The position numbers and the translations under genes were made by a program. The notes under the pieces were generated by a model, which was given only the letters and a program-made list of their open reading frames with translations, ran no database searches and was not told the DNA's origin. A stretch of DNA of 64,000 bases from Catenaria anguillulae PL171 (lineage: Eukaryota; Blastocladiomycota; Blastocladiomycetes; Blastocladiales; Catenariaceae). Numbering within the stretch: position 1 is the stretch's first letter; every line of letters starts with the position of its first letter. Positions 31,215-43,677 of this stretch are shown here, piece by piece. The stretch covers positions 310,001 through 374,000 of the forward strand of contig MCFL01000010.1 of assembly GCA_002102555.1 (NCBI GenBank), read 5' to 3'.

Positions 31215-32093
31215 TCATCTCGTCCTCGTTTTCGCCCACGGCCTGGGATTTGGATGCTTGAACTCCTGGGGAATACGAGGTCGGCGCCGTCTCTTTGCCG
31301 GCCGCAGTAACGGTGACGGGTCGCAACTCAGATCGTCGTGGCAACTCGAATCGATGATGCCCATGGCCGAGGTGCGATCGAATTGGAAGCACGCCGCCGA
31401 GTCCGATCGTGACATGGAGGGAAATGAGTTGTAGTCGTGGCGATTGTTTGCAAACAACCCTGCCTTGAGCTCGGCAAACAATCGGTCGTTCTCGAGCTGA
31501 GCAGCGCCGAGCGCCGCTTCGTACTCGGATATGGTTGCATTGAGCGACTGGTTTGCGCGCGTGAGGCGATGCATTTCGGCTGCCAGAAGAATCAGTCAAC
31601 TGTCGTGGATTTGTTAGTGCAGTCAAAATCGAGAAGTGCATACCTGACACCACTTCAAGTACCTCGCCGTCGATGTAATCAATTTTGTTGCCTCTCGCAC
31701 AATCGTCATCCGAGTTAAATTGGCGCCTCGAGTCGAGTCTGCGGTGCAGCATGAAGGAATCACGCATGCGAGGTCCATGAAGGCTGCTCCAAGTGCTTGC
31801 TTGTGTTCGGAGGGACTCATGCCGTGCACGGCGTATTCCGTGACTTTCGGAACAGGTGAGGAGACTGTGGGTTGACTTGGAGAGATTGGTGGTGGGAATG
31901 GAAGTGGGATGGTTGCCATTGGCGTGGATGGAATGCATGGTGGTGGGAATGTATGAAGGGAAGAGGATACCGACTGGGTGGCTGACTTGGGCGAATGGTC
32001 GCTGTAGATTGGTGTCGGCGGCGGAAATGTGAGTCGGTTGGCGGCAGCGGTCGTTATCCGGGGATCATAACCATTCTGTCCTTTGGAGTGCAT
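31215..32093 (-). CDS. Helix-loop-helix leucine-zipper protein with an atypical basic region
   Basis: Exon 1 starts at the ATG at 32093 with a Pro/Ser-rich arm. Then HKQALGAAFMDLACVIPSC reads as helix 1, and after a loop NLTRMTIVREATKLITSTAR reads as helix 2 (compare the family's K-M-T-I-L-R-A pattern). An intron follows near 31640; exon 2 supplies heptads NATISEYEAALGAA and QLENDRLFAEL, a leucine zipper as in Myc/Max/USF proteins. The C-terminus is basic (RPAKRRRRPRIPQ), a likely nuclear signal. The segment just before helix 1 (HGMSPSEHKQ) lacks the Glu/Arg pattern that contacts E-box DNA, so it may be a dimer-only regulator. Two acceptors fit exon 2; that join is uncertain. Confidence 0.68.
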
Positions 32094-32653
32094 TTGGATG
32101 GCAAGTCATACTGTTCTGTGCATGACCATGACGTAAACTGGCGAGGACCTGGATGGCAGTGGAAGTCTGGCAGTCAACTTGAGTCTGGGCAATGGTTTTG
32201 GGTCCACACTTACGCCATAGCCGGCCGGTTTGACAGAGTTCTGTACTGCGGAGAGAGTCGCAGTTGCATTGGGGCTGCCAGCCTGACCTCAAAGTTGACG
32301 CGTTGACACAGGCTCTGTCGAGGATGCATGGCGGTACAAACGCTTGTGAGCGTGCACGAGGTTGGGTCGTCAAGAGCAACGAGCAAAGACGTTGCGGAAG
32401 TGATAAATAGAGATGGCTCGGGAGAAAGGGGGAATACGCATAGGAATAGATAGGAGTGTAGAAACAAGATGTGGAAGAAGGCAGATCATGCACCTCAAAC
32501 AAATTTACACTGCACGTGTACGAAAGCAGGTGAATCGGTTGGCTGAGTGGTGGAAAGGAAACGAGCCATTGTAGAACATGTATGGTATGTGTTTATGTAC
32601 AGGAAACAAAGAAAGTGGAGATGGCAAAAGACTAAGGCGAAAGAGAGAGAGGC
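32094..32653. other. Intergenic region, nothing recognised
   Basis: About 560 bases between the HLH gene start and the end of TIM22, both on the minus strand. Frames are short and unbiased. It should contain the HLH gene promoter and the TIM22 3' region. Confidence 0.5.
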
Positions 32654-33339
32654 TCAATCCGAGCCATGCTTGAAGTAATAGTCGATGGCAGTTGAGAATG
32701 CAGCAAAGCCAGCGCATCCAGTCAATACACCGTACGGCCCGTTCCGCCTAGAATAATGACAAAAACAAAAACAAAGTGGGCATTGGTGGTGAGTGAATGA
32801 CTGCGAGAGAGGAATGAAGCGATCCTGTTCAAGTCATGCAAACACATACTCCGAGCAGCGAGCCCTCCTCCAGTGATGCATCCGGCAATAGCGCCATTGT
32901 ACAAGTCGGACTTTGCGCGGAACGATTCGACGCCGCACTCGACCCCACTAAAGATGCCGCCAATGACGGCAAGAGACTTTGCCGAGGATACGGTGCGGGT
33001 CTTCATTTCGGAGCCGATGATGCGGAGCTGCTCCTTGAAGGGCTTGTCGGCGATGTGGGTGGTGGAGGTGAAGTCGATGGACGAGAGAAAGAAGCCCATG
33101 GCACCGCCAAAGATGAACCCCATGCCAGTGGAGGTGATGGCCTTGACAGGGCACGACTCCCAGGCGGCCTTGAGCATCTTCTCGACATCCTGCTGCTGCT
33201 GGAACTGTGCCGCGTCGGTTGCGTCTGGTGAAAAGCCGTTCATTGTGGGTGTTTGCAGTGGATGCTCGGTGCTCATCTTCACTACCAGTGTTTCCATCTC
33301 GACGTCGTCTGGAGACTGGTCGAGTGGAGTCAGTGACAT
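32654..33339 (-). CDS. TIM22: Mitochondrial inner-membrane translocase subunit Tim22
   Basis: Channel-forming core of the TIM22 complex, which inserts carrier proteins into the mitochondrial inner membrane. Exon 1 (from 33339) has a soluble N-terminus, then VKAITSTGMGFIFGGAMGFF, AKSLAVIGGIFSGVECGVES and YNGAIAGCITGGGLAAR, the Tim17/22/23 glycine-rich membrane helices. Exon 2 carries NGPYGVLTGCAGFAAFST and AIDYYFKHGSD, the family's final helix. With the strong donor (gtatgt) the join lands in the wrong frame; a donor seven bases later (gtgttt) keeps the frame but adds three residues compared with the family. Either that donor is used or one base is wrong. It is divergent from the ATR gene. Confidence 0.87.
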
Positions 33340-33720
33340 CCGCTGGTGTCCGGGTCCGTCGATCCACCATGCAGGCAGATCAGCGATCCGATTGCGGGTG
33401 GTTCATGGGGAATCCAAAGGTGAATCCCAATCTCGACCCAAAATGCCATTTGCAATCGCAAGTCGCGACACTGACATGTGTGCAATCCGATGAATAAGTA
33501 TGCAGATGCAGATGCAGATGCAGATGCAGCCGTACAACGATATTACTTGACGCAATTGCTCACCTTCATGTATCCTGTCGCTTTGTGCTGCCAAAGTGTG
33601 TGTGTCGACCTCCAGCCCTCAGTGACTCACTCCGTCTTCCAGCTCCCGTCCGTCGTCCGTCCCGTTTCTGACAGACGAACCTCTCTTGGTCCAATTTCAT
33701 TGATCACGCCCGCGCTCGAT
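33340..33720. other. Divergent promoter region of TIM22 and ATR
   Basis: About 380 bases. It contains a 6-bp microsatellite at 33501-33529. No gene recognised. Confidence 0.5.
33501..33529. repeat. Hexanucleotide microsatellite (tgcaga)n
   Basis: Nearly five perfect copies of tgcaga, about 190 bases upstream of the ATR start codon and outside recognised coding sequence. Confidence 0.9.
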
Positions 33721-36700
33721 ATGACCGATCCAACCGCAATTCAGCCACCCGTCGCTGAGACAAGTCCAAGTGGTGCTGCATCCGCCGCTGCGAATGCCTC
33801 CACGGCCAGTCGCGTGCGAAACCAGCTCGTTCAGCTCCTCTTCAACGCAAGCGCCGCGTTCCATTACTCTGCATCAACAACGTCTGACCACGAGCTCGGT
33901 CCGTCCGTGGACAAGATTCACCGGCTCGTCACCGCTGCGCTTTCTCAGTGCCCACAAGTCGTCGCCGAGTCCAAAGACGCTTGTTACCAGGTCGTGATTC
34001 CGATTCTCGAGCTTCTATCGCACCCAAATCTCGCCGAACAGTGCAACACAGCATTCGTCAGTTGCTCGTCGGCATTGTCCGAGTATTGCTCGCATTCTCT
34101 GACTCTTTTTCTGGACACGAGTTTCTGGACGAACTGGCCGACTTTGCACAAGGTGACTCCATTTCTTGCACTCATGAACTGCCAGTTTCACATGAAGTCA
34201 TACTCATTTGTGTGCTTTCCTTGATTCATTAGAGTGCAGCCGTCTCGACCATGTGCCGCCCGAGGGTTTTCCCATCACTGTTGCCGTTACCGATCTCCCT
34301 GCTCCTCCCAACCCTGACCCGGAAACCCCGTTGCCTGGTCGCATTGGGATTGCCACGCACGAGAATGCAGCATGCCTCGCAAGAAACCTTCAACTTGTTT
34401 TGGCGATTGATGGGTCCGACTTGTACAATCAATATGCGTGGTTGCCCGCCATTCTGTCCCAGTGCCCCACATTGCCGTCAACAGCGCATGAGCTAGAGTC
34501 CAAGCTTGTTGCCATGGATCCGACAAACCATCAGGTGCCCGAGTTGCTTGAAGCGTATCTTGACACGCTTTTGGACGGAGACGTGCCCACAGCAAGCGAA
34601 TTGGTGTCCATTGTGCGCAATTGTTGGGAGTTGCACGAGGAGGTGGCGACTGATTTGATTTACGCCGCTGTACGTTTCCTTCTTCTTCATTTCCCTTTTT
34701 GACGGCTTCGGTAACTCACATCTACACGATCAGATCGGTGCTGCGGAAAGCGAACCCGGATCGATTGAGCAACGCTTTCTTTCATATTCATACCAGTCTG
34801 ACCACCTTCCTCCATCAACAATCAACCTCGATCTCACGCCAACGGCACCGAAATTTGTGGTCGACCTGCTCAAATCGTCGTCATCGACACCCACGCCGAC
34901 TCCATCCCCGTCCTTGGCACTTTTCGCGGCCATTGTCGGTGCCCTAGCTCTCCACAACCTTTTGCGCGATCCGATACCCACCTTTTCTTTCCTTGCCCAA
35001 TGTGACGACTCGGGATCTCTCGTTCTTGTCCTCGCGTCGCGACTTGCGCCGACCGCATCAAATGATGTGGCATCCTTGTGTGTCGCTGTCGGCATTCTCG
35101 CATTAGCAAACGCGGAATCAACAGCTGTACCAGAAGCCGCCAAGCAGTACGCGCAATCCATTTGCCAACAATATTCTATACGGCTCGACTTTTCTGTTGC
35201 CGACGAAAAGATCGTTCGCTTCCTCGCCCTCAAAACTCTGCACTCACTCAACCCATCACATCAGCTTAACCCAACTCTCCGCATCTTCCTCGAGTCACTG
35301 CGGCAACCCTCGCAAGCACCTCACCCAAAGGTCGACATTGCCGACCTGATTGGCCGCCTCGACCTGGTGTCCATCTCGACCTTGGTCGCACACCTCGACT
35401 CACTGCCACTTGCCGATCGCCTGCAATCCATGTACCCGCACTGGCCACAGATCGCACAGACGCTCGCGTCGCCCGCATTTGACGAGTACCTGATCCGGCT
35501 CGTCTTGCACGCACTCGCCACGTCCCTGCAAATGTCGCCCGCGTCCTTGACACACGCCCTGCGCCAATACCTGTACCCAGCGTCGCTGTCGTCGCGCCAC
35601 TTGCAATGTGCACTCGAGCATCTTGCAGGCAAACCCTATGCGTACCTCATGGCTGATGGGCTCGAGTACCTGCTGCTTGACATTGTGCTTCACTCGGACT
35701 CGGACGCGCAATGGACCGCGCAACTTGAGGCGCTCGTGGCGCGCAAGGATATCTGGCGCGACGGAACTACGACCGTGGTGTCGGATGTGCTCACGCAGTA
35801 TGCCATGGCGCTCGCAATTCAGCTGGCACTTCACAGGCACGATGCTGGGCTCGCTTGGGTGCATTCGTGGGGAAGGAAAGTCACGGTGGTGGATTGCACG
35901 CTTGCGTCGCTGGTGCACTTGACGGACGCGCTATCGCCCGAGGTTGCGCACGACGGTGGTGCGGGCACGCCCGAAACGCGTTGGGGGCCCGGGAGGTTGA
36001 CGCCTACTGAAGCACTTGCGACGCTTGCCTGGCTCGTCACGTATGCGGGCCCGGCCGACGCTAAAGTGTGTGCCGTGCAAGCAGTCACGCTGGCACTGTC
36101 TGTGGCGAGCCAGTATCCGCTCGAGGCATTGCGCGTGTGGGCCAGCGTGGTGAGCGTGGTGGGCCAGGCAGAGGGCGAGCTAGTGATGCATCAAGTGTGG
36201 CCGTTTGCTGTGCACGCCGCGGCGGCAACGCTGCAGGTGCGCGGCTTGTTGGCGAGTGAGGTGGCTGTCATCAGGGACGAGGCGAGACAGTTGTTCAATG
36301 TCATGTTTTCGCGCGTGTCAAGGGAGGTATTGGAGGAGACGCCCGATTTGCCCGCTGAGGCCAGGGAGTTGGCAGAGTATCAGGCGCACATTCACGAGGC
36401 AAAGGCCAAGTTGCTGCGCGAGGATCGCATTGAAAAGATGTGTGCGCGGCTCGGGTCGCCAGAGTTGGTAGTGGCAAGGGCCGCAGTCAAGGAATTGGCA
36501 GCGTTGGTGGATCAGGGCTTGATGGGTCCACAGGCGGGCGAGCCCGGAGGTGGGTTGGAGTTGGATTCGGGTGAGTTTGTGCGGACGCTGGTCAATGTGG
36601 CCGAGCACCATGCCGAGCTGATGGGCGAGGTGATTGCGTGTTTGGGCAAGTTGGGCGCCATGGAGATCGAGTCCGTCGGTAGTGACATCCAAGCAATGGT

Positions 36701-39700
36701 TGACGGCGGCGCCACCAAGGAAGGTATCGATCGACCAGCGCGACGGTTTGCGTTCATGCCCGACGCCGTCAGCCAAGATCTGGTCCAGCTGTGTCTCGTC
36801 TTGCTTCAGACGGCGCTCATCCCATTCTTTCGATCCACGTCATCCATGCTGTCTCAGACCATGTTTGCGTACGCAATTCAAAAGATCCTCAAACAGTTCA
36901 AGAAGCCGTGCCTCGACGGATTGGACGACGTTGATTGCGCGACCGTTCGCCCATTGCTCGAATCAAAATACCGTGTCGATGTAGATGCTCTGGTTGCGAT
37001 GCCATTTGACCCGCCGCGACCAATGTATCAGCCTGGCATGGAGTTTGCCGAATGGGCGTGTGGGCTCGCGCGAGTGCTCGCACGACAAGTCGCAGATCGC
37101 GACTTGGTCCTCGTCATTCGCGCCGTACTGCCCTTGTTGATTCACGTCAAGCACCATCCCGTCGCAACGACCTTGCTGCCATTCATTGTGCTCCACTTGT
37201 GCCTCGCCAACACGATTTCCGCGCTCGACCTGATTGCCGAAGAATTTCTGCACGTCCTGCATCACGCGCCGCTGCATGTCTCGGCGCACCCGTGTGCGCT
37301 CGTGGTCCTGAACGCGGTCCATCACTTGTCGACATGGCGGCGTCAGGAGCGGCTTCGAGCAATTGCGCGCACAAAGCTCAAGGAATCCAATAGTGGCGGG
37401 CATTTATCTGGCGGGACAAGACGGAGCACACTGGATCCAAAGGTTGGGTTCATTGATTCGTTTTTGGAGCGATTGCCACCAGGCATGTTGGCGACGGCGG
37501 CTGAGCATCTTGGGTTGACCGCGACGGCTGCGTTTTACTTGGAGACAGCCGGGCAGGACGGCGCACCGGGGGCGGCCGCTGTGCCACGCAATGAGCTCGG
37601 AATCCGATTGGTGTCGGTGTTCAAGCAATTGAATGCGAGCGGGCACGATGATTATGTGTTGGGTGCGGCGCAGTTGATTCGGTCCGAGGATCGTACGGCG
37701 GAAATGGTGGCCTTACAGCATGCAGTTGAGGGCGATTGGGCAACCGTTATGGCCGTGTACAATGGGGTATTGCTGACGCCGTCGACGGCGGCGTCGGTTG
37801 CCGACCAGAGCACTGCTGCAGCCGATTTACTCGTTCCGCACAAGGGCCTATATCATGCCATGAAAGAGCTGGGCTATTTTGAAGCGCTCAACGAGCAGAT
37901 TCAAGGCGCCGTGGCGTCGCACCCAGACTGGGCCGCTGAGCTGGTGGACTTTCAGTTGGACTCACTCGCCAAGCTCGGGCAATGGGACTCACTGGAAAAG
38001 ATTGTCGATGCCTCTGAACCGATCACCACTCCGTCCATTGGTCCTTTGTATCTTGACATTCGCCGCGGCAACGACGCAAAGTTTCAGCAGCACCTCAGAC
38101 TTCTTCACTCGGACACGTTTCGCGGCCTTCGCCTCGGCCACACCAACACGGCCCTCGTTCGGTGCCACGTGCTTTCCGACCTGGCCGCGTTCCGCGACAC
38201 GATTTCCAACTGGCGGCAAGACACGGTGCATGTGGAGCCGACCCAAGTTAGTCACCCGGTCTCGCGCTGGCTGCGCCAGTGCCAAATCCGACTCGCACGC
38301 ACGCCCAAGCAGTTCAAGGTGCGCGAGGAAATGCTCAGTATGATGCGTTCTGCGCTCGAGCTCGCCAAGGACCTGGGTCACTTGCCTCCCATGGGCGTCG
38401 ATGGAGAGCTCCGTTCCTTGTGGCTGCAAAGTGCGTCGCTGGCCATGGCAGATGGAAGGGCTCATTTCGCTTACTCGTGCTTGTTGCGCGGTGAGCTCCC
38501 GCGGCGGTACCAGCAGCAGCAACAAGAGTCGCAACCGCAGGCTGCTGACGTGTGCTTTGTGCATGAGCGGCTCATGGCGAAATGGTTGGTTGCCAACAAG
38601 TCCAAACAGGCTGCGCTGGATCGGTTGATGCGGTTGGGATTGGCCGTTGTGAGCATGGGCGCCTTGTCGTGGAATCCTGTGTTTGATGCACAGCACTCGA
38701 TTCAAGATCCGGCGTTCCAGCGTGCTCGGTTGCACCTGCTGATGGCGCAGTGGATGGCCGACACGGGAAGTGCCAGTGCTGAGGGGATTGTTGCTCAGTT
38801 CAAGTCTGCGTGTGGTTTAAAACCAGAGCACGTTGCATACTTTGCCGCCATTGTGATTCACCGATTTGGAACTAACCACCTCATTGGCAGTTGGGACAAG
38901 GCATACTATTTTACAGGTCGATTCTATCACCAACTTTTTAAATCCACGTCACACACTTCATCACTGTACGTTTATACTTTTTGCATGTCTTTCTCTCTGC
39001 GAACTTTGCTGACGAAGCGTGATGATTGCGATAGTCGAACGACCTACTTCAAAGCTGCTCTCCAATTCTATGCTCGCTCTCTCCTCGTCGGCAACCGCTT
39101 TGTCCACCAAGCCCTCCCACAAATCCTCACTCTGTGGATGGACCATGCACCGCCCAACAAGGACGACAATTCCAAGGCCTTTGTCTCGATCCACAACGAC
39201 ATTGGCAAACTCATCAAGCACACGCCCGCGTACGTGCTCATGACGGCCATTGCTCAGGTCACTTCCCGTCTCACGCACACCAATGAAGACGTGTACCGGC
39301 TCCTCACGGCCTACCTTGTCCGGCTGCTGGAATCCTACCCGGGCCCAACCATGTGGCACCTCATTTCGTCGCTCATGTCTGCCGACACGGCTCGTTCAAG
39401 ACGAACAGCGCGGGTACTTGCCGACGTCAGCAACATTCGGCAAATCAAGCCCCTGATTGACGAGATGAAGAAGCTGGCATCGCACCTGGTCGATTTGAGC
39501 AACCTCAACTTACCCAAGGAAGTCTCGGCCATGTCGTTGCTTCGCGAACCGAGATGTGCCGCACTCACGACCCCGCGCGCTTTCCAAAACGTCATCCTGC
39601 CCATCGACTCGCAATTGACGAGCACCCTTCCGCCCTCGCCATTTGCACACTCGCGCACCTTTGATGCATTTGGTTCCGGGTCCGTCACCATCCACGGCTT

Positions 39701-40805
39701 TGTGGACCGTGTCGAGCTCATGTCGTCACTGGTGCGCCCGAAAAAGATTGTGCTCATTGGCAGCAACGGCGTCGAATATGTTTTCCTGTGCAAACCCAAG
39801 GACGACTTGCGTAAAGACGCGCGGCTCATGGAATTCACGGCATCCATCAACCGGTTGCTTCAATCCTCACGTGCCGCCCGTGACCGCCAACTGCACATGC
39901 GCCGGTACGCCGTCACGCCGCTCAACGAAGAGTGCGGACTGATTGAGTGGGTCCCGCACACGGTCGCGCTGCGTGCCATTTTCAAAGACAGGTACCAGCA
40001 ACGGTACCACTCGCTCTTGTACACGCGCGAGATTGCCCAAGCCTTCAACGACAAGCCCGAAAAGCTTCTGGGCAATTTCAAGAATGTGCTGGCACAGTAT
40101 CCTCCCGTGTTGCAAGAGTGGTTTGTGGATACGTTTCCAACGCCCGATGCGTGGTTCAATGCGCGGCTGCGGTTCACGCGCACATGTGCCGTCGTGTCCA
40201 TGATTGGGTTTGTGATTGGGCTGGGCGACCGGCATTTGGAAAACATTCTCATGCATGTCAAGACGGGCGACGCGGTGCACGTTGACTTCAATTGCTTGTT
40301 TGACAAGGGCAAGACGTTTGGAAAGCCCGAGGTGGTGCCGTTTCGGTTGACGCACAACATGGTGACGGCGTTTGGTGCCGTCGGGATCGAAGGCCCGTTT
40401 CGTCGGTCGTGCGAGGTGGTGTTGGGTGTGTTGAGGGACCATCGAGAGAGCTTGAACATTGTGCTCGAGACGTTTGTTCATGATCCGTTGATTGAGTGGA
40501 AGAGCAAGCGGGTTCGTTTTCACATTTTCCTTTTCTCATGGTGGGGCAATCTTGGGATACGGAACACTGATTTCGATGTTTCGCAATTGCAGAAAGAAAA
40601 GGATCGCGCAAAGGAAGAGTCAGAAGAGGTCATGCGTAGGCATGCACGCAAGTTGTTGCAAGAGATTGACAACAAACTTCAGGGGTACGTGACGCCGGGC
40701 GGGTTGCCTTTGGGTGTGAGTGGGCAGGTGAACGAGTTGATTCGCCAGGCGACGTCGGTTGAGAACTTGTCCAAAATGTACGAGGGGTGGATGCCGTATT
40801 TGTAA
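33721..40805 (+). CDS. ATR: ATR/Mec1/Rad3 checkpoint kinase (PI3-kinase-like)
   Basis: Senses RPA-coated single-stranded DNA and starts the replication and damage checkpoint. Exons 33721-34152, 34235-34669 and 34734-40805; inside the last, two in-phase introns are likely at 38966-39034 and 40512-40592, giving about 2262 residues, the family's size. The N-terminal two thirds is a helical HEAT/FAT solenoid. The kinase domain runs from about 39700: IVLIGSNGVEYVFLCKPKDD (nucleotide loop and lysine), MIGFVIGLGDRHLENILM (catalytic loop) and HVDFNCLFDKGKTF (the DFG-like motif). The C-terminus is a FATC domain, GLPLGVSGQVNELIRQATS to YEGWMPYL; the GLPL start and closing GW-x-PY match ATR better than mTOR or ATM. 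The gene reads without frame breaks over 6 kb, unlike its neighbours. Confidence 0.93.
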
Positions 40806-40990
40806 TGGGGGCTGTACAGAATGTGTTGTATGCACGATACATCTCGAAAGAAGCAATCGGTAGTGACGCTAATCATTGATGACTACATGGACGCCGAATG
40901 GCGGACCAAGAAAGGGAGGCAGGGGAAGATCAATGAAGAAAAAAAAACAAGGAATAAAGACAAAAAGGTATCACACAAGAGCATACGTCA

Positions 40991-43677
40991 CTACACATGT
41001 CGACACCTGAGGCTCAGGATGATGACGACGATCCGGCAAACTGAACGCTGGTCTGTGGACTTGGACCACCTCGACCCTCCACTGCACCATTTTCTTTTGG
41101 CAACTGTCTGGGGGTATCCACTGGCGAGACCACGGTGCTTGGTTGCGGCGTCAACCCACTCTCTGCATTTCCCCCCCGGCCCGTCCATACTCGCCCGCCT
41201 GAACGTGGTCGGCAACGGCATCCCGGGCAACCACGGCACGGGCAGCTCGCCATGCAACAAGACATTGTCGTACCCAATCGCCAACGCCAAACGATCCACG
41301 CCCACGACGCCTTGACACTGGCCATCAACGTCATCGGCCTGTTCAAGGACCGAATCGCCTCGCCAATCACGCCACACGTCCAAGGGTACGCTCATGACCC
41401 GACGTTCCATAGCGCGAATCCACACCCACGACACGAAATGAATGCCGAGCAGCGGAACCAGTGCAATGGACCAGTAAAACTTGCGCAGCGACAAAATGCC
41501 AATCATGAGCAGGATGTAAATGGTGAGGCCATACTGCATCATGCGTACAAACTCGATCCACACGCGCCCGTTGGTGGTTTGGACGCGCACTTGGTACAGC
41601 AACCGGTACCGCCACACGCACCAGGCAACCATGGCAAACAGAACGTCAGCGGCAGGATCAGTGGGCACACCACAGAGTACACTTGGCCAATCACGAGCAT
41701 GAGGACTGTGGGCGACAGCTCGTACATGCACCAGAGTGGGCGTTTGGCAGACACGAGGGTTTCGCGAGGGGTCACGGGCCGGGCAATCAGGCCTTCCCAA
41801 ATGGCGCGGCCGATTTGGAGAATGAGGTTGGGCATGAGGACAAATGCGTTGAGGAGGAGAAGGTTGAAGAAGAAGGGCGAGAGCTGGGGCAGCGAGCGTG
41901 CGAGGAGCATGGGGATCTTGGATGGCTGGTCAATCATGTCTTCGAGAGCCTTGAAGATTGTTCCGGCAATGGTGAAGACGAGCAAGACGTTGAAGATTTG
42001 GAAGTAGAAATAGCTGGTGAATGTGAACAGGTTCGAATCGGCCGTCGACTTGAAGCCGCGCATGTCGGCAAGATAGGTGAGGAGGATGGGCAGCAGCGAC
42101 ATGAAGAGCGTCACAGCCAATGTTGGGAGCACTCCCTCAACGATACCGACGACAACGGGTGAGCGTTCAATGAGTTCGACAAGACCTGGCCACACTTTGC
42201 GCAGTTCGTCGAGCGATAAGAGCGACGAGATGGCACCAATGGGCACGGCCCAGAAGAAGATGAGGAAGAAGATGGCCACGCCGACAGCAACTGCGCGAAT
42301 CGCGCCCGTGGTGGGTGTGATGGACAGGTGCGAAAAGTACACATCGGCGGGTGCCGGCGCACGAGCAACGCGAAGCTCGGTCAGTGACCCGTGGACGAGT
42401 GCTTGGGTGGCGATGGTTCCGGAGACTGGGTGCGCAAACATGACATAGGCTGTGCGCACTGGGATCGAGTTGCGGTCAAATTCACGGCGCAGGGCGTGCA
42501 CACGAGCGTCGGCTGCAAGAAATTGAGTGTGCGCGTGCATCAAGCGTGCTTCGGGCGTCATACGCATCCACCGTTTCCAAGATCCAAACATGTGCACCCA
42601 CCCTGCAAACTTGGACGCAAATGTTTGCGCACCGACGACCGGCATAGGTTCAATGGCGCGCAGATTGACGGATTGTTCAGGGTCCATGGTCATTGGATTG
42701 GCAGCTTCCGAGTTGGGTGACCCTGCTTCAATGCCAACGAGCACGTCGCCCGATCCGAAATTGCGGCGGCGCTCGTCCAAATCGGCTAGAAGCGAGTCAG
42801 TGCTGGGCATGGTGATGCGCGATGCGGCCGTGATGAGTTGCATTGCGTTTGGGATTTGAGCAGCGAGACGTTCGACTTCGAGCAACCAAGACCACCGCCG
42901 TGCGAGCGCCCATTCGACTCTCCACGATCGACGGACGAGCACGACTTTTTGCACTTCGCCAATGCCCAGATCGTCCAGGTACTGGCGCAAATCCCGTTCC
43001 GTCATGTGCGAGGGAATGCCCTCAAAGAGGACGGTGCGGCCGAGGGACCCGTGACGAGCATGTAGCGGTTCTTGATAGAAAGGACGCGGCGGTACGTGCG
43101 GTGCAGGAAAAAGTAAAAGGCGAGCACAAGGATCCATGTGGCGGCCAAGTGGACAAACAGGGCATTGGATCCTGCGGGAATGTTGTCGATCGTGTACAAG
43201 TGGAACCGGATGGCGGGCCATCAGTCGAATTGAGCGCTGGTTTGTTGTCGCCGACTGGTGGCGGCAGACTGGGATTGGCAGGATTGGATCCAGATGGGCT
43301 TGGGCGTGGTCCTCCGGGTCGGCGTACATGACATGAAAGGGCAGGACGAGGCCCAGGCCAATGACTGTGGCAAAGGCAAAGTACTGGATGGCCATTTCGA
43401 GCCCGCAGAAGATGAGTGCGCCGTCGGCGCCGCACTCTGCGAGCACGTCCTCGATAGTTGAGGACCAGATGGCGTTGAACCAGGCCAGCCAGCCCTTTGC
43501 GTGGATGCGGCGGCGCAGATCGTCGAGCGGGAAGTAGATGCGCTCGAGCAGGCGGAACCGGTGGATGGCCGAGAGGGCAAAGAGCAGCAATACGCTGACG
43601 GACGTGGTGAAGACGAGCTGGGTGAGCACGTCCTGCGGCCGCTTGGCGCGGTCTTCCGAGTCGCCCGGGACGGCCAT
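40991..43677 (-). CDS. CSC1/OSCA/TMEM63-type cation channel, frame interrupted
   Basis: Multi-pass plasma-membrane or vacuolar channel opened by osmotic or mechanical stress. It starts at MAVPGDSEDRAKRP, followed by the first helix (LVFTTSVSVLLLFALSAI). A second helix region (FVHLAATWILVLAFYFFL), the cytoplasmic domain (TVLFEGIPSHMTERDLRQYL to SIPVRTAYVMFAHPVS) and the conserved pore region (AVPIGAISSLLSLDELRKVW, LPILLTYLADMRGFKSTA) follow in family order. The last helices and tail end near 40991. The conserved reading switches frame four times, near 43290, 43220, 43048 and 41655, each time as if one base were missing, and no introns fit. Draft errors or a recent pseudogene are both possible; the intact codon bias across all parts favours errors. 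Confidence 0.8.

Noticed and set aside
37450-38600. Possible second gene inside the ATR frame
   Set aside because: The single frame is continuous and fits the FAT domain; other frames are shadows.
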